Shown here: positions 1-8,126 of the stretch, piece after piece
Position numbering within the stretch: position 1 is the first letter of the stretch
Layout: each line of letters begins with the position of its first letter
Source of the DNA: Mesorhizobium sp. WSM4313
Lineage (GTDB): Bacteria > Pseudomonadota > Alphaproteobacteria > Rhizobiales > Rhizobiaceae
Direction of reading: 5' to 3'
Assembly: GCF_002294725.1 (NCBI RefSeq)
Contig: NZ_NSFT01000006.1
Span: forward strand, 124,001 to 188,000
Length of the DNA stretch: 64,000 nucleotides
Notes under the pieces: generated by a model
What the model saw: only the letters and a program-made list of their open reading frames with translations
What the model was told of the DNA's origin: nothing
Databases searched by the model: none
Position numbers and translations under genes: made by a program

Positions 1-78
1 GCGCGCTTCGACAATGAGCAGATGCGCCTTCGCCTTCGGGCGAATGAACGCTTTGCCGTGTTGGGATGTGCCAGCCAT
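1..78 (-). CDS. ribH: 6,7-dimethyl-8-ribityllumazine synthase RibH (5' end only)
   Basis: Only the first 26 codons are in the window; the gene runs off the left edge. The N-terminus reads MAGTSQHGKAFIRPKAKA then LLIVEAR, the usual start of alphaproteobacterial lumazine synthase, which condenses 5-amino-6-ribitylaminouracil with dihydroxybutanone phosphate in the penultimate step of riboflavin synthesis. A GGAG ribosome site lies about 8 bases before the ATG. It is the last visible gene of a minus-strand nrdR-ribD-ribE-small ORF-ribH run. The identification rests on the short N-terminus plus operon position, so it is good but not complete. Confidence 0.85.
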   Translation of the reverse strand, partial: MAGTSQHGKAFIRPKAKAHLLIVEAR

Positions 79-154
79 AAAAGTCTCCGGGGGGTTGCCG
101 GTGACTTAGGCCGAAGCCGGGTTGACCGCAAGCGGAAGATTGGCGGGGTGGACG

Positions 155-334
155 TCAGACGCCAGTAGCCTCGCGATAAAGACGCACCGTATCACGCAGA
201 CGGTCGTTCACCGGCTGAGGTTTGATAAGAGCTTCAACGAACACCTGGCGATCGTTGACCGACACATTGAGGGCGGGCGCATCCTCGATGTGGAGCTTTT
301 CTTGCTGCGTGGAGCCAATTTCGCCTTTAGTCAT
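155..334 (-). CDS. small DUF1778-like protein inside the riboflavin operon (59 aa)
   Basis: A 59-residue protein whose ATG shares its A with the TGA of ribE (TGATG), so it is probably translationally coupled. Residues about 24-59, with NDRQVFVEALIKPQPVNDRL and then R-RYREATG-like residues, resemble the C-terminal half of DUF1778/TacA-type antitoxins, which binds and neutralises a GNAT toxin. The ribbon-helix-helix DNA-binding half is missing, and no GNAT toxin gene is adjacent. It lies 76 bases ahead of ribH. What it does is unknown; it could be a retained antitoxin fragment, or a small protein with a house-keeping role, since the frame and overlap look maintained. The family match is by eye. 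Confidence 0.7.
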   Translation of the reverse strand: MTKGEIGSTQQEKLHIEDAPALNVSVNDRQVFVEALIKPQPVNDRLRDTVRLYREATGV

Positions 335-951
335 CAAAGCCCCTCTTTCGCTGCCTCGGCCAGGCGCGCGGCATAGCGGGCCATGGTGTCGATCTCGATG
401 TTGACGCGGTCGCCGGCCTGGCGCTCGCCCCAGGTGGTGACGCTCAGCGAATGATGGATGAGGAGCACGTCGAAGCGGGTCGCTTCGACCTTGTTGACGG
501 TAAGCGAGGTGCCGTCGAGCGCGACCGAGCCTTTCGGCGCGATGAACTTCGCCAGATTGCGCGGCGCCTCCAGCGTGAAGCGCACGGCATCGCCCTCTTC
601 CTTGCGCTCGACAATTTGGGCGGTGCCGTCGACATGGCCGGAGACGATGTGGCCGCCGAGTTCGTCGCCGATCTTCAGCGCGCGTTCGAGATTTATCCTG
701 GTGCCGGGCTTCCAACTTGACGCGGTGGTCAGTCTGAGCGCTTCCTCCCAGGCCTCGACCTCGAACCAGCGCGCATTCGAGCCGTGCTCGGGCAGCGCCG
801 TGACGGTCAAGCAGACGCCGCTGCAGGAAATCGAAGCGCCGATCGCAATGGTCTCGGGGTCGTAGGCGGTGTCGATGCGCAGGCAGATGCCTTGGGCGAG
901 CGGCTTCACGCTCGCAACCGTACCAACATCAGTCACAATTCCCGTAAACAT
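334..951 (-). CDS. ribE: riboflavin synthase alpha subunit
   Basis: A 205-residue protein starting MFTGIVTDVG, the hallmark N-terminus of riboflavin synthase, which dismutates two molecules of dimethyl-ribityllumazine to riboflavin in the cytoplasm. Two homologous lumazine-binding barrels are visible: residues about 1-97, and about 98-195 with GHIVSGHVDG at the start of the second. Length is normal for the family. It follows ribD by 61 bases, a gap filled largely by a palindromic repeat, and overlaps the next small gene by one base. Often called ribC in other nomenclatures. Confidence 0.95.
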   Translation of the reverse strand: MFTGIVTDVGTVASVKPLAQGICLRIDTAYDPETIAIGASISCSGVCLTVTALPEHGSNARWFEVEAWEEALRLTTASSWKPGTRINLERALKIGDELGGHIVSGHVDGTAQIVERKEEGDAVRFTLEAPRNLAKFIAPKGSVALDGTSLTVNKVEATRFDVLLIHHSLSVTTWGERQAGDRVNIEIDTMARYAARLAEAAKEGL

Positions 952-973
952 CAGAGAGCGTCTTTCGTATTGA

Positions 974-1020
974 CCGTGATCTTATCCAAAAACCGGTTCC
1001 CACTTTTTGGGCTCATGGTC
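974..1020. repeat. ~45 bp rhizobial palindromic repeat, copy 1
   Basis: The sequence has outer inverted ends (GACCGTGAT / CTCATGGTC) and a core CCAAAAACCGGTTCCCACTT followed by a TTTGG arm. It is the same element type as 7656-7706 and 46451-46497. It sits at the 3' end of ribD and supplies its stop codon (CCATGAGCC on the minus strand). Such palindromes are abundant between genes in Rhizobiales; a role in mRNA end stability is possible but not shown. Confidence 0.7.
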
Positions 1021-2140
1021 TTACCCACTCGGCGTAACTGTCCTCGCCGAAGCGCATGTCACGCAGCTTGCGAAATCCAGCCGGGATGTGGTCGGCGTCG
1101 ATGGGCGATGCAATGCCGTCCTCGCCAATGGCGTCCGGGCCTTGGAAGAGGACAATGCGATCGACAAGATCTTCCTCGAGGAAGGCCTTGGCCACCCTGG
1201 CGCCGCCTTCGACCAAAACGCTCGCCATGCCGAGTGCCGCCAGATCCTCCAGCAACTCCGGCAACGCTATCTCGCTTTCATAGGTTTCCGTGCCGATGAA
1301 GTGCACGCCTGCGCGTTCGAGCGACGCCCGCCGATGCGGATCGGCCTCCAGGCAAGCGGCGACATAGAGCGGCACGCGATCGACGCCGGACACCAGCTTG
1401 GACGTCTCCGGCAGCCGGATCTGCCGATCGAGGATGACGCGCGCCGGCGAGCGGTTCTCCAGTCCGGGCAGGCGCACGGTCAGCGCCGGGTCGTCCTCGA
1501 GCGCGGTGCCGATGCCGATCAGGATGGCGTCGGCCTCGGCGCGCATCAGATAGACGTCGCGCCGGGCGATCTCGCCGGTGATGGCGACCTGTCCGGCGCC
1601 TTTGCGGCCGATCTTGCCGTCGCTCGAAAGCGCAAGCTTCAGAGTCACTTCCGGGCGTTTTTTCAGAGAACGAGTCAGATAGCCGGCCATCTGCTCGGCG
1701 GCCTCGGTGGCCAGCACCTTCTCCGCCACCTCGACGCCGGCGGCGCGCAGGATGGCGTAGCCCTTGCCGGAGACGCGCGGATCGGGATCGCTCGCCGCAC
1801 CGACGACGCGGGCGATGCCGGCATTGACCAGCGCATTGGCGCAGGGTGGCGTGCGGCCGTGATGGGCGCAGGGCTCCAGAGTGACGTAAGCCGTAGCACC
1901 GCGCGCAAGCTCGCCGGCCTCGGCGAGCGCTTCTGTCTCGGCATGGGGGCGGCCGCCCACGGCCGTCACGCCGGTGCCGACGATCATCGGGCCGGCGCCA
2001 TCGTCGCGCACGATGATGGTGCCGACGGAAGGGTTGGTTGAGGTGCGGCCGGCATTGCGGCGCGACAGCCTGATGGCCGCGGCCATGAAACGGCGATCAA
2101 GGGCCGCCTGCGCGGCCTCGTCCAGTCGCGGTCCCGCCAT
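1013..2140 (-). CDS. ribD: bifunctional diaminohydroxyphosphoribosylaminopyrimidine deaminase / 5-amino-6-(5-phosphoribosylamino)uracil reductase
   Basis: A 375-residue two-domain enzyme carrying out the deamination and NADPH reduction steps after GTP cyclohydrolase II. The N-terminal cytidine-deaminase-like domain shows HAE at 66-68 and the second zinc motif PCAHHGRTPPC with Cys91 and Cys100. The C-terminal RibD reductase domain spans about 150-370 (LKLALSSDGKI, ILVEGGAR-type SVLVEGGARVA). It begins three bases after the nrdR stop, so the two are co-transcribed. Its stop codon falls in a palindromic repeat. Full length for the family. Confidence 0.96.
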   Translation of the reverse strand: MAGPRLDEAAQAALDRRFMAAAIRLSRRNAGRTSTNPSVGTIIVRDDGAGPMIVGTGVTAVGGRPHAETEALAEAGELARGATAYVTLEPCAHHGRTPPCANALVNAGIARVVGAASDPDPRVSGKGYAILRAAGVEVAEKVLATEAAEQMAGYLTRSLKKRPEVTLKLALSSDGKIGRKGAGQVAITGEIARRDVYLMRAEADAILIGIGTALEDDPALTVRLPGLENRSPARVILDRQIRLPETSKLVSGVDRVPLYVAACLEADPHRRASLERAGVHFIGTETYESEIALPELLEDLAALGMASVLVEGGARVAKAFLEEDLVDRIVLFQGPDAIGEDGIASPIDADHIPAGFRKLRDMRFGEDSYAEWVRP

Positions 2141-2142
2141 GA

Positions 2143-2622
2143 TCAGCCGGCGTCCTCTTCGGTCTTCTCCTCGTCGCCCTTCAATTCGCCCAGCAGCTCG
2201 TGAAAATCCTTGGCCTCGCGGAAATTGCGGTAGACCGAGGCGAAGCGGACATAGGCAACGTCATCGAGCGACTTCAGCGCCTCCATGACCAGCCGGCCGA
2301 CCTCGCCCGAGGCCACTTCGGTTTCGCCGGAGCTTTCGAGCTGGCGCACGATGCCGGTGACGGCGCGGTCGATGCGCTCGGGGTCGACATTGCGCTTGCG
2401 CACCGCGATCTCGACGGAACGCAACAGCTTGTCGCGGTCGAACGGCACCTTGCGCCCGGACTTCTTGATGACGACGAGGTCGCGCAGTTGGACACGCTCG
2501 AAGGTGGTGAAGCGGCCGCCGCAATCAGGGCACACCCGCCGCCGGCGGATCGCAGCGCCGTCCTCGGCGGGACGCGAATCCTTCACCTGCGTATCTTCGG
2601 ACTGGCAATAAGGGCAGCGCAT
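2143..2622 (-). CDS. nrdR: transcriptional repressor NrdR
   Basis: A 159-residue regulator of ribonucleotide reductase genes that senses ATP/dATP. It starts [18 protein letters not shown]; the zinc ribbon is complete (Cys3, Cys6, Cys31, Cys34), followed by [17 protein letters not shown] and an ATP-cone domain from about 49 to 139. It heads the riboflavin operon, an arrangement commonly seen in rhizobia. The C-terminus is acidic ([12 protein letters not shown]), as often seen in this group. Confidence 0.97.
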   Translation of the reverse strand: MRCPYCQSEDTQVKDSRPAEDGAAIRRRRVCPDCGGRFTTFERVQLRDLVVIKKSGRKVPFDRDKLLRSVEIAVRKRNVDPERIDRAVTGIVRQLESSGETEVASGEVGRLVMEALKSLDDVAYVRFASVYRNFREAKDFHELLGELKGDEEKTEEDAG

Positions 2623-2764
2623 GGAAAGCCTTGGGTTCGCGATTCTCAGATGGCGGAAGGCTTAGTGCCTTTTGCCGTCTTGGCAAAGGAAAGACCTTTT
2701 CTCCCCTTCAGAGATAGCGAGGCGCAAGCACAATTGCCAGCGCCCTGCCCCAAGGCCGGCAACG

Positions 2765-3346
2765 TCAGGGCGCGACGTCCTTGGTGGAAAACCCGCAGGA
2801 CGTGCCGAGATTGCGATAAGCCTTGGTGAAGCCATCCATCGGAATGCTGGCGACGGCCTGTTTGCCGAAAGTCACATCGAGCGAGGTGACCTTGCGCATG
2901 GCGCGCAGCAAGGCCAGGCTGGTCTTGGCCTGGTTGTCGACCATCCAGCTCGGGCGGCCGCCGGCGGCGGCGTTGGAGGTGACCGTCGCGGCGACCTTCA
3001 CGCCGGGGTCGCCGAAAGTCGCGGCGATCTTGTCGCCGGTCGGCAAGGTCTTGTTGTCGATGATGAACATGATGGCCGGATAGGCATCCGGCGGCAGCGC
3101 GTCGCCGGTCGAGATCGACAGCGTCAGGGATCCGGCATTGCCGTTGCCGTCGAGGAAAGCCGTCGAGGCGGCGCAGGTCTTGTGCGCGTCCTGCCCGGTA
3201 TCGAGCGTATCGATGATGGTGGTCCACCTGCCGAAAGTATTGGTGGCGGGCAGATCAGTATTCGGCTTGGTTTCGTCCTGAGCCATCGCGGCGGAGGCGG
3301 CAAGCGGGCCAAGCAAAGCCGCGGCGAGACGGGAAGTACGCATCAT
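2765..3346 (-). CDS. secreted protein of unknown function, weakly IalB-like
   Basis: A 193-residue protein with a signal peptide (MMRTSRLAAALLGPLAASAAMAQ, cleavage after AMAQ). The mature part has FGRWTTI near its start, two cysteines (in HKTCAAS and GTSCGF), and alternating beta-like segments (AIMFIIDNKTL, KVAATV). The FG-W motif and the two cysteines recall the invasion-associated locus B (IalB) family of periplasmic proteins, but similarity is weak. It lies alone between nrdR and glyA, on the same strand as both. No function can be assigned from sequence. Confidence 0.75.
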   Translation of the reverse strand: MMRTSRLAAALLGPLAASAAMAQDETKPNTDLPATNTFGRWTTIIDTLDTGQDAHKTCAASTAFLDGNGNAGSLTLSISTGDALPPDAYPAIMFIIDNKTLPTGDKIAATFGDPGVKVAATVTSNAAAGGRPSWMVDNQAKTSLALLRAMRKVTSLDVTFGKQAVASIPMDGFTKAYRNLGTSCGFSTKDVAP

Positions 3347-3418
3347 CGGATCTCCATAAGCCGCGCCGCCCAGAGGAGCGGCGCAAGCGCAGGATAAAAG
3401 ATGACGCGCGGCGCCCGG

Positions 3419-4732
3419 TCAACCGAGATAGGGATAGAGCGGGAAGCGATCCGTCAGCGCCGTGACCTTGGCCTTCACAGCGGCCTCGACCGCCGCGTTG
3501 CCTTCATCGGAATTCGCCGCCTTCAGCCCGTCCAGCACCTCGGCGATCAGCTTGCCGATCTCGCGGAACTCGGCCTGGCCGAAGCCGCGCGTGGTGCCGG
3601 CCGGCGTGCCGAGGCGCACGCCAGAGGTGACGAACGGCTTTTCCGGATCGAATGGGATGCCGTTCTTGTTGCAGGTGATGTTGGCGCGGCCAAGGGCTGC
3701 CTCCGCGCGCTTGCCGGTGGCGTTCTTGGGACGAAGGTCGACCAGCATCAAATGATTGTCGGTGCCGCCCGAGACGATGTCGAGGCCAGTCTCCTGCAAG
3801 CTGGAGGCCAGCGCCTTGGCGTTCGCGACGATGCTTTCGGCATAGGCCTTGAAGCTCGGCTTCAGCGCTTCGCCGAGCGCCACCGCCTTGGCGGCGATGA
3901 CATGCATCAGCGGCCCGCCCTGCAGGCCCGGGAACACCGCCGAGTTCATCTTCTTGGCGATTTCCTCGTCATTGCACAGGATCATGCCGCCGCGCGGGCC
4001 GCGCAGCGACTTGTGGGTCGTCGTGGTCACGACATGGGCGTGGGGCAGCGGCGACGGATGCATGCCGCCGGCGACGAGACCGGCGATATGCGCCATGTCG
4101 ACCATGAGATAGGCGCCGATCGAATCGGCGATCTCGCGGAAACGCTTCCAGTCCCAAATACGCGAATAGGCGGTGCCGCCGGCCAGGATCAGCTTCGGTT
4201 TCGTCTCATGCGCGGTCTTCTCGATCGCGTCCATATCGAGCAGGTGATCGTCCTTGCGCACGCCGTAGGAGACGACCTTGAACCACTTGCCGCTCATATT
4301 GACTGGCGAGCCATGGGTGAGATGGCCGCCCGAATTCAGGTCGAGACCCATGAAAGTGTCGCCGGGCTGCAGCAGCGCCAGAAACACTGCCTGGTTCATC
4401 TGGCTGCCCGAATTCGGCTGGACGTTGGCGAAGTTGCAGCCGAACAGCTTCTTCGCGCGCTCGATGGCCAGTTCCTCGGCCACGTCGACGAACTGGCAGC
4501 CGCCATAGTAGCGCTTACCCGGGTAGCCCTCGGCATATTTGTTGGTCATGATCGAGCCCTGCGCCTCGAGCACGGCGCGCGACACGATGTTTTCGGAAGC
4601 GATCAACTCGATCTCATGGCGCTGGCGGCCGAGCTCATTGCGGATGGCGCCGAAGATTTCCGGATCGGCATCGGCAAGCGTGGTCTCGAAGAAGGATTCG
4701 AATTTGGTGGAGGCTGCCGCGGCATTTGACAT
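3419..4732 (-). CDS. glyA: serine hydroxymethyltransferase
   Basis: A 437-residue PLP enzyme interconverting serine plus tetrahydrofolate with glycine plus methylene-tetrahydrofolate, the main one-carbon source. Signatures: [11 protein letters not shown] near 41-51, [26 protein letters not shown] with the cofactor-stacking His215 and Asp212, and the PLP-binding Lys241 in [14 protein letters not shown]. Length is typical. It is a single-gene unit; a CTTGAC -35-like hexamer lies on the minus strand about 105 bases upstream (4837-4842), without a convincing -10. Confidence 0.97.
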   Translation of the reverse strand: MSNAAAASTKFESFFETTLADADPEIFGAIRNELGRQRHEIELIASENIVSRAVLEAQGSIMTNKYAEGYPGKRYYGGCQFVDVAEELAIERAKKLFGCNFANVQPNSGSQMNQAVFLALLQPGDTFMGLDLNSGGHLTHGSPVNMSGKWFKVVSYGVRKDDHLLDMDAIEKTAHETKPKLILAGGTAYSRIWDWKRFREIADSIGAYLMVDMAHIAGLVAGGMHPSPLPHAHVVTTTTHKSLRGPRGGMILCNDEEIAKKMNSAVFPGLQGGPLMHVIAAKAVALGEALKPSFKAYAESIVANAKALASSLQETGLDIVSGGTDNHLMLVDLRPKNATGKRAEAALGRANITCNKNGIPFDPEKPFVTSGVRLGTPAGTTRGFGQAEFREIGKLIAEVLDGLKAANSDEGNAAVEAAVKAKVTALTDRFPLYPYLG

Positions 4733-5106
4733 GGCTTGCTTTCCCTTGGGGCCGGAGGTCTGCGAGGTCGCCGCGCATTAACACAGTTGTTTTCGGCCCG
4801 CCACGTTTGCGGCGCGAAATTTGCTGGCCGGTTTGCGTCAAGGCAAGTCTAGTGGGTGCTAATCGCGCGGTACGCGGCTTCAGCATCGCCTCTGAGAAGG
4901 TGATTTCGGTGAACAGCTTGCACGCCGTGTGGTCGTTGATGCCACCACGACGAAGCATGGCCTGCAGTTCGGCTCGCTCAGCCTCAATGCCCGCCAGTCT
5001 GAAGCCGGTTTGATCGCTGATTTAATCCGATCATGCGCAATTGAAGGCGCGCCGTCCAGCACCGAGGCTGTCGTTCTGCTTGCTGGCAGTTGCGGCTGAC
5101 CTGAAC
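4733..5106. other. intergenic region upstream of glyA
   Basis: About 375 bases between the glyA start and the ldtP terminator. Short open frames here have no family resemblance and no ribosome site. Apart from the possible glyA -35 hexamer at 4837-4842 I see no RNA gene, riboswitch fold or repeat. Confidence 0.5.
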
Positions 5107-5136
5107 GAAAAGGCCGCTACGAGAGCGGCCTTTTTC
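5107..5136 (-). terminator. Rho-independent terminator of the L,D-transpeptidase gene
   Basis: A perfect stem AAGGCCGCT / AGCGGCCTT with a five-base loop (ACGAG), flanked by AAAA on one side and TTTTTCTTCTT on the other, so it can act in both directions. It starts 17 bases after the ldtP stop codon. Confidence 0.8.
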
Positions 5137-5152
5137 TTCTTAGATCGGATGC

Positions 5153-6415
5153 TTAAAGCGCGGAGCTGATCTGCAGCTCGCTGGCGCCGTCGAGGCCGTA
5201 GATGTCGTCGCGGAATTGCACGACGCCCGGGGCGGTCGACCACGCCGACAGATAGAGGAAGTGAACCGGCACCGGGTTGACCACATTTATCGGGGTGTTC
5301 TCGCCGGTCTTGATCGCTGCCTCGAAATGCTGGCGGTCCCAGCCGGGCGTGTCGCGCAGGATCCAGGTGACGAGGTCGCGCACGTTCTGGACACGCACGC
5401 AGCCCGAGGAATCGAAGCGCATCAGCTTGCCGAACAGGCTCTGCTGCGGCGTGTCGTGCATGTAGACGCCGTCCGGACTCGGGAAGTTGATCTTGACCGA
5501 GGCCATGGCGTTGCCGGCGCCGGGATCCTGGCGGAAACGGTATTTCGCGGCGTCGTCCGTCGACCAGTCGATGGTCATCGGATCGACCTCGCTGCCATCC
5601 GGCGCGAACAGGCGGATGTGGCTGTCCTTGAGGTAGTTCGGGTCCTTCCGCATCAGCGGAATGATGTCCTTGCGCACGATCGAGACCGGCGCATTCCAGT
5701 ATGGATTGACGATGATCTCGTTGATCTTCGAGTTCACGATCGGCGTCTGGCGGTCGATCTTGCCGACGATCGCGGTGTGGCGCAGCACGACGCGGTCGTT
5801 CTCGACCGCTTCGACCTGGGCGCCCGGAATGTCGACCAGCACGTAGCGGTCGCCCAGCGTGCCGGCCTTTTCCTTCAGGCGCTGCAGGTTGGTCTGCAAC
5901 TGGCCGAGCCGGACCTGCGCCGACACGTTCATCGCGGCGTAGGTGTATTTGCCCATGGCGCCGTCAGCCGGCAGGCCATGACGGAGCTGGAAGCGCTTTA
6001 CCGCCGAGTCGACATAGGAATCGAAGGCCGTTGAAATGCCGGCGCTCTGCGGCAGGTCGCCCGAGACCATCAGGCGCTTGCGCAACGGCACGACATCCGG
6101 ATCGTCGTCGCCAAGCTGCAATTTCTTGGTGGCCGGAACCTGCTCCCAGCCGCCCTGGGAGACGATGTTCTGGTATTGCGCCACCGCCTGCTCGGTGAAG
6201 GCCACCGTCTGCAGGCTGAAGATCGGCAGCGTCGAGGCGACCTTGTTGGTGTCGGTGCCGCGCGCGTCAAACTGATCATCCCAATTGCCGCGTGTCGAGG
6301 ATTTCAGGATGTCCCCGATCACGTCCTGGGCGCTCGCATGACCGGCAACCATGGCGGCGGCGAGCGCGGAGGCTCCAGTGAGGAAGAAACGGCGGCTTGT
6401 TCTCATGGCAGACAT
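5153..6415 (-). CDS. ldtP: L,D-transpeptidase (LdtP/YcbB type)
   Basis: A 420-residue exported enzyme that forms 3-3 peptidoglycan crosslinks or attaches proteins to peptidoglycan. The N-terminus carries a twin-arginine-like signal (SRRFFLTGASALAAAM...HASAQ). A peptidoglycan-binding domain lies at about 98-165 (VPLRKRL, KRFQLRHGLPADG). The YkuD catalytic domain follows, with His320 in MHDTPQQSLF and the nucleophile Cys339 in SSGCVRV. It lies 471 bases downstream of the MarR regulator on the same strand; in Liberibacter and Sinorhizobium the homologous pair is LdtR controlling ldtP. Some strains annotate it simply as murein L,D-transpeptidase. Confidence 0.9.
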   Translation of the reverse strand: MSAMRTSRRFFLTGASALAAAMVAGHASAQDVIGDILKSSTRGNWDDQFDARGTDTNKVASTLPIFSLQTVAFTEQAVAQYQNIVSQGGWEQVPATKKLQLGDDDPDVVPLRKRLMVSGDLPQSAGISTAFDSYVDSAVKRFQLRHGLPADGAMGKYTYAAMNVSAQVRLGQLQTNLQRLKEKAGTLGDRYVLVDIPGAQVEAVENDRVVLRHTAIVGKIDRQTPIVNSKINEIIVNPYWNAPVSIVRKDIIPLMRKDPNYLKDSHIRLFAPDGSEVDPMTIDWSTDDAAKYRFRQDPGAGNAMASVKINFPSPDGVYMHDTPQQSLFGKLMRFDSSGCVRVQNVRDLVTWILRDTPGWDRQHFEAAIKTGENTPINVVNPVPVHFLYLSAWSTAPGVVQFRDDIYGLDGASELQISSAL

Positions 6416-6886
6416 TCTTGGCTATTCGCTCTCGCTCAATTCGCTTGCCGGGCGGCTTGTCCGCACTCTAGGGGTGGCCAACTTAACAATTCGCCAACCA
6501 TGACCCGCATCGGTCGGCCGCCAGAAACGCGCTGCCGCAACGCAGGTTCCAAGGAGCGCAAGGCACAGGCCCTCAGCGTCACTCACAAACCGCATTGACC
6601 GCGATTATGGCGGCAACGTGGCCTTGGCCCGCGATTTGCATGCGGCGGCAAGGTGAAAGGAAGGGCGGCGATGCTTTTTTGCATCGCGCGATGCTGGCGC
6701 GTCCTTGCGAAGTAAGCACCCTGCCCTTCAGGCGCGGAGCTTCAATGCGCAGAGCGACGGTCAAACTCCCGCAGATGCCCGCCTTCGCAAAAAGAATAGG
6801 ACCGGTGCGCTTCAAGCACCGATCCCGTACTCTTCTCCCGGTCGCGCTTCTTCGGCGCGGCTTTCCCGTCCCCAATTGCGAAGCGC
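6416..6886. other. ldtR-ldtP intergenic region
   Basis: A 471-base gap without a convincing gene; the 103-codon minus-strand frame in it shows no family features. A gap this long between two same-strand genes suggests that ldtP has its own promoter, and it is the expected site for LdtR binding. I could not pick out a clear operator or sigma-70 boxes by eye. Confidence 0.45.
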
Positions 6887-7402
6887 TCACATCCGGTAAG
6901 CGATCGTATCGTTCCAGAAGCGGTCTAGCCGCTGCAGCGCGCGGTTCATCTGCTTGAACTCGTCGGTGTTGATGCCGCCGACCGCCTCGATCGAGCCGAC
7001 ATGGCGCTCATAGAGGCCGGCGACGACGTCGGCCACCTCGTTGCCCTTCGGCGTCAGCGAGACGCGGACCGAACGGCGGTCGATGCGCGAGCGCTGGTGG
7101 TTGATGAAGCCGAGGTCGACCAGCTTCTTCAGATTGTAGGAGACGTTGGAGCCGAGATAATAGCCACGCGAGCGCAGCTCGCCGGCGGTCAGCTCCGAAT
7201 TGCCGATGTTGAAGAGCAGCAGCGCCTGGATGGCGTTGATGTCGGAACGGCCGTTGCGGTCGAACTCGTCCTTGATCACGTCAAGCAGGCGGCGGTGCAG
7301 ACGCTCCACCAGCTGCAGCGATTCCATGTAAAGCGAGCGGATAGCCTCGCGGCGATCGTCGGATACGTTTGCGGTCTTCGCCGCCGGACGCGAATTGATC
7401 AT
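6887..7402 (-). CDS. ldtR: MarR-family transcriptional regulator LdtR
   Basis: A 171-residue winged-helix regulator. The DNA-binding part spans about 50-115 (ALLLFNIGNSELTAGEL, GYYLGSNVSYNLKKLVDLG as recognition helix, and the wing with RSRIDRRSVRVSLTPKG). This matches LdtR of Liberibacter and rhizobia, a small-molecule-responsive MarR protein that controls the neighbouring L,D-transpeptidase and osmotic tolerance. The upstream neighbour on the same strand is a small membrane protein gene 300 bases away. The recognition is by sequence memory plus gene order. Confidence 0.85.
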   Translation of the reverse strand: MINSRPAAKTANVSDDRREAIRSLYMESLQLVERLHRRLLDVIKDEFDRNGRSDINAIQALLLFNIGNSELTAGELRSRGYYLGSNVSYNLKKLVDLGFINHQRSRIDRRSVRVSLTPKGNEVADVVAGLYERHVGSIEAVGGINTDEFKQMNRALQRLDRFWNDTIAYRM

Positions 7403-7655
7403 TGTCTTTGCCTCTCGTTTGTCGCCTTGGTGATTTTTTGTTTTTCACCTTGATCGCGACACTATCGAATACTCATAAAATTCGACTTAAACGCCAGGGC
7501 TAACAAGAGCTTACCGGTAAGAGGTTTCGGAAGACGCTTAACGATCGGTCACCCGAGCAAGAACAATTAACCTAAAGATTTAGCCAATGGATCTTGCAGT
7601 GAAACGGGGCCGCGAAACCGGCTCCGAAGGCCGGCCCTCGGCCGGCTTTATGGGT

Positions 7656-7706
7656 GGAGCATGATATCGTCCGAAAACCGCTTCACACTTTTCGGCATCA
7701 TGCTCA
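7656..7706. repeat. ~45 bp rhizobial palindromic repeat, copy 2
   Basis: GAGCATGAT and its complement ATCATGCTC flank a core CCGAAAACCGCTTCACACTT that closes with TTCGG. It is the same element type as copies at 974-1020 and 46451-46497. It touches the stop codon of the upstream membrane protein gene (7704). A GC-rich stem (GCCGGC / GCCGGC, 7630-7647) lies just beyond it. Confidence 0.75.
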
Positions 7707-8126
7707 TTGGCGGAGCCGGCGCTTCTGCAGCCAGATGGTGACGCGAAAGACGATGTAGAGCAAGGCCACGCAGGCGTGCGATACGACAATCAGCAGCCGG
7801 TGGCCGAAGAGATCGGGGAAACCGGCATACATCACCGTCTCGGTCGCGGCGCAGATGAACCAGATCACCGGCCCCCACGATGCCAGCATCCAGAGGCCGG
7901 CGGCGGCGAAGGGAAAGAACACCGCGAGCATGGCCGCCGCCACCTGCCAGTGCACCGGCATCAGGTCGAAGCGCCACATCTCGCCCGGATAAATGCCGAT
8001 GAGGCGGATCCAATAGAGGATGCCGAACAACAGGCAGTAGCCGGCGATGACGCGCTGGAACCAGGCGAAGATGACCTCGGTGGTCGAGGGCTGCAGCACC
8101 ACGCGCCTGGAGGTGACCTCGCTCAC
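7704..8126 (-). CDS. small four-helix membrane protein
   Basis: A 140-residue protein with about four hydrophobic helices (VIAGYCLLFGILYWIRL, VAAAMLAVFFPFAAAGLWML, VIWFICAATETVMYAGF, LIVVSHACVALLYIVF). It starts at GTG overlapping the stop of the upstream hydrolase gene (GTGA), with AAGGAG eight bases before. I believe it belongs to a Rhizobiales family listed as DUF6163, often next to ldtR, but this is memory only. No catalytic motif is visible. Co-transcription with the acyl-CoA hydrolase gene is likely; a functional link is not evident. Confidence 0.8.
   Translation of the reverse strand: MSEVTSRRVVLQPSTTEVIFAWFQRVIAGYCLLFGILYWIRLIGIYPGEMWRFDLMPVHWQVAAAMLAVFFPFAAAGLWMLASWGPVIWFICAATETVMYAGFPDLFGHRLLIVVSHACVALLYIVFRVTIWLQKRRLRQ

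Noticed and set aside
1007..2041. 344-codon plus-strand frame across ribD
   Set aside because: Antisense to ribD, which has its complete zinc and reductase motifs.
4635..4958. 107-codon minus-strand frame before glyA
   Set aside because: Overlaps the glyA 5' end out of frame and has no ribosome site or similarity; a riboswitch was also considered for this leader, but I saw no conserved fold.
6579..6890. 103-codon minus-strand frame between ldtR and ldtP
   Set aside because: Arg/Ala-rich, no motif, touches the ldtR stop; more likely non-coding leader.
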